Assembly (NCBI RefSeq): GCF_001854865.1
Contig: NZ_MDDW01000003.1
Span: 67,713-74,176 of the forward strand
Length of the DNA: 6,464 nt
Reading direction: 5' to 3'
Source of the DNA: Rhizobium sp. LCM 4573
GTDB taxonomy: Bacteria > Pseudomonadota > Alphaproteobacteria > Rhizobiales > Rhizobiaceae
The first letter of the stretch is position 1, and each line of letters opens with the position of its first letter. The translations under genes were made by a program, and so were the position numbers. Below the pieces are notes generated by a model, which saw nothing but the letters and a program-made list of their open reading frames with translations, searched no databases and was not told the DNA's origin. Shown piece after piece: positions 5,717-6,464 of the stretch.

Positions 5717-6464
5717 CAGCGGAGATGACTTCGGAGGACCTCCGGGCGGCAAGACTGGTGGGACGAATCCCCGTGCGGAACCTATGGCTTCTTATGCTCT
5801 ACGCATCGGACCTGCTGCGCCATCTCGGAGCGGCGAGCGTAGCGGTAGAGGATAATCCCGACGACATCGCTGATCTAGTCGCTGAAATCCTAGCACAGAG
5901 CGTAGAAGCTCGCCTGAAGCAGAGCCTGACGCCATCTTACGCGGAGCGGCACGCTGTCGTGAACCGCGTCCGAGGTCGTATTGACTTGCTCGAAACGGAG
6001 AGGAAGCGCCTTCTCGACAAAGGGGCGATCGCTTGCGACTTCATGGAACTCACAGTGGACACTGCACGAAACCGCTATGTTAAGGCGGCCCTCGCAACGA
6101 TCGTTCCAATGCTGAAGCGTAAGGACCTCGCACGCCGGTGTCGGACGCTTTCGGAGCGGATGGCGCGCTATGGCGTAAAAGGCCAAGCGCCCAGTCGGTC
6201 AGAGATATCAGTGGATCGGATGGGCCGGGCGGATGCCCGCGATCATCTAATGGTCGCGGCGTCGAAGCTCGCCTTTGATCTTGCGCTCCCAACCGAAGCC
6301 GCAGGCCCGATAAGGACCTTTGAACCCGACAAAGAGCTGGTCTGGATACGGAAACTTTACGAAAAGGCGGTGGCGGGCTTCTACGATTTCAACCTACGGC
6401 CCGCCGGATGGCGCGTCCACCCAGGGAAAATCGTTAATTGGCAGGTAGAGAAGCAGACAAGCGG
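5713..6464 (+). CDS. mcrC: McrC-type subunit of the McrBC restriction system (N-terminal 250 residues, cut by the window edge)
   Basis: McrC binds the McrB hexamer, stimulates its GTPase and supplies the nuclease that cuts modified DNA. The frame is open from GTG at 5713 to the edge, 250 codons plus 2 bases. The GTG overlaps the mcrB stop (GTGA), indicating translational coupling; an ATG at 5725 is the alternative, and neither has a good ribosome binding site of its own. Typical McrC features are IPVRNLWLLMLYASDLLR (19-36), the strand-helix RVRGRIDLLET, and DFMELTVDTARNRYVKAAL (113-131), the McrC hallmark around N-R-x-x-K. A later Trp-rich segment WIRKLYEKAVAGFYDF leads toward the nuclease domain. 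The PD-(D/E)xK catalytic residues normally lie in the C-terminal third and are outside the window, so activity cannot be judged. Confidence 0.9.
   Translation, partial: MTAEMTSEDLRAARLVGRIPVRNLWLLMLYASDLLRHLGAASVAVEDNPDDIADLVAEILAQSVEARLKQSLTPSYAERHAVVNRVRGRIDLLETERKRLLDKGAIACDFMELTVDTARNRYVKAALATIVPMLKRKDLARRCRTLSERMARYGVKGQAPSRSEISVDRMGRADARDHLMVAASKLAFDLALPTEAAGPIRTFEPDKELVWIRKLYEKAVAGFYDFNLRPAGWRVHPGKIVNWQVEKQTS

Noticed and set aside
1..6464. tRNA genes, CRISPR arrays, complete insertion sequences or attachment-site repeats
   Set aside because: I saw no cloverleaf with a GGTTCGAATCC-like arm, no regularly spaced repeats, no transposase with terminal inverted repeats and no convincing long direct repeats.

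Overview
The window (about 6.5 kb, moderately GC-rich) looks like an accessory region of an alphaproteobacterium, probably of the Rhizobiales or a relative. I base this on codon use and on the style of the orphan PIN protein, the Trp-containing Phd antitoxin and the long McrB. No replication, ribosomal or other core gene is present, and gene orientation changes several times. The likely function is defence, with toxin-antitoxin and mobile-element remnants.

Left part (1-1110): two minus-strand genes form a probable operon. A TnsA-like protein (273-887), whose nuclease motif looks degenerate, is followed by an unrecognised gene that leaves the window at position 1. A good sigma70-type promoter (985-1013) reads into them and carries a palindrome in its spacer. 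A second, larger dyad (1033-1054) lies between this promoter and a divergent plus-strand gene.

Middle part (1113-3355): an intact orphan FitB/VapC-type PIN ribonuclease (1113-1652) ends before a strong hairpin (1697-1732). That hairpin separates it from a convergent HTH regulator (1826-2599, minus). Upstream of the regulator on the same strand lie a Phd/YefM-type antitoxin (2821-3003) and what reads as the broken 5' part of its PIN toxin (about 2649-2806). A doubtful minus-strand ORF (2996-3355) overlaps the antitoxin start.

Right part (3392-6464): a McrBC-type, modification-dependent restriction system on the plus strand. McrB (774 codons) has an EVE/PUA-like N-terminal domain, a long central region and a C-terminal McrB-type AAA+ GTPase domain. 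McrC starts in the stop codon of mcrB (GTGA overlap) and runs off the right edge before its nuclease domain. McrB would recognise modified DNA and drive GTP-dependent translocation; McrC would stimulate the GTPase and cut. The HTH regulator may control the neighbouring genes, but the sequence does not prove this.

Stretches without a confident gene: 888-1112 holds the divergent regulatory region; 1653-1825 holds the hairpin and nothing else I can see; 2600-2820 holds the toxin remnant and the regulator's ribosome binding site; 3004-3391 holds only the doubtful ORF and presumably the mcrBC promoter, which I could not locate convincingly.
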